A DNA stretch of 64,000 nt, from assembly GCA_963750015.1 (NCBI GenBank), contig CAVVPU010000257.1:14665-78664 (forward strand), written 5' to 3'. This stretch comes from CAVVNC01 sp963750015. Lineage in GTDB: Bacteria > Desulfobacterota > Syntrophorhabdia > Syntrophorhabdales > WCHB1-27. The position numbers and the translations under genes were made by a program. The notes under the pieces were generated by a model. The model saw only the letters and a program-made list of their open reading frames with translations. It was not told the DNA's origin and did no database searches. Of the stretch, positions 63,783-64,000 are shown one piece after another (the stretch's first letter is position 1; each line of letters opens with the position of its first letter).

Positions 63783-63868
63783 CTCCTTTCAGGAAACCGA
63801 TTGTAAATCGAGCGCCTTTTGGTTAGACTAAGGCGATGTTTGTGACTGATGGCGGGTCGAACTACGAC
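63783..63868 (+). repeat. Dispersed ~85 bp direct repeat, right copy
   Basis: The partner of the copy at 57051. Here the core is framed by CGCCTT and AAGGCG, which can pair into a 6-bp stem. The frame MFVTDGGSNYD starting at 63836 stays open to the window edge but has no recognised domain; on the minus strand an open frame also crosses the repeat. I cannot tell what the repeat is. Confidence 0.7.
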
Positions 63869-64000
63869 GTGGTGCGGGACGATTTGTTTGCTCTGGCCGG
63901 AAATGCCGGTGCTTTTGGCAACCTCGCTTTTCTCGGCGGTCGCACGTGTGATCGCGGGTATTCTATCTTTGTTTTTGAAGAGGAATGGTGTGTACACGAG

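Overview
The window is bacterial and is dominated by one very large surface-glycan or glycolipid locus (about 1-44.8 kb). Behind it lies a more ordinary chromosomal stretch (about 44.9-64 kb). Multi-PAS diguanylate cyclase and HD-GYP proteins, an RND efflux operon, B12-type radical SAM proteins and moderately high GC with AT-rich islands suggest a Gram-negative, probably anaerobic deltaproteobacterium-like organism. This placement is inference; there is no rRNA or other phylogenetic marker here.

Glycan locus. Nearly all genes from 31 to 42,383 read on the plus strand, often with 4-14 base overlaps. There are six GT-C-like or otherwise polytopic membrane proteins (31, 4101, 12233, 14817, 24625 and 43424 on the minus strand). 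Three DPM/GtrB-type GT2 enzymes with C-terminal membrane segments (6193, 26916, 33282) could make polyprenyl-phosphate sugars. A GtrA-like flippase (2764) and a Wzx-like flippase (40048) could move lipid-linked intermediates. Two GT4 and two soluble GT2 transferases could assemble the chain. Decoration functions are unusually rich: two AsnB-type amidotransferases, about nine SAM methyltransferases or their remnants, three B12-type radical SAM proteins plus one SPASM-like radical SAM protein, and an acyltransferase-3. An alpha/alpha-toroid protein (37016) has no obvious assignment. No exosortase or complete Wzy/Wzz system is evident.

The locus is a mosaic under repair and decay. An IS5-family element sits exactly on the stop codon of gtrA. 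A pair of methyltransferase genes is present twice (13.9-14.7 kb and 19.4-20.8 kb) and has decayed reciprocally, so that each copy keeps the member the other lost. The tail of a membrane protein gene is repeated as a remnant on the far side of the radical SAM gene that follows it. An FkbM methyltransferase is frameshifted at 31 kb and survives as a 5'-truncated second copy at 39.7 kb. The gene order GT2-AsnB-methyltransferase occurs twice.

Right-hand region. On the minus strand lies a divergent YchF-like GTPase/ATPase. Divergent from it is a two-gene c-di-GMP module (CHASE/PAS/GGDEF cyclase with I-site, then GAF/PAS/HD-GYP phosphodiesterase), preceded by a segment resembling a GEMM riboswitch. 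Next comes a split, very long PPDK-like protein that ends at its phosphohistidine domain. It converges on a divergent GAPDH. Last is a minus-strand tetR-mfp-rnd-tolC efflux operon in which tetR, mfp and rnd all carry frameshifts or a stop. The operon is flanked by an ~85 bp direct repeat.

Several single-base lesions (27.67, 31.36, 51.7, 59.4, 62.16 and 63.4 kb) could be sequencing errors as well as decay. Internal deletions and multiple lesions in the duplicated methyltransferase copies show that real pseudogenes are also present.
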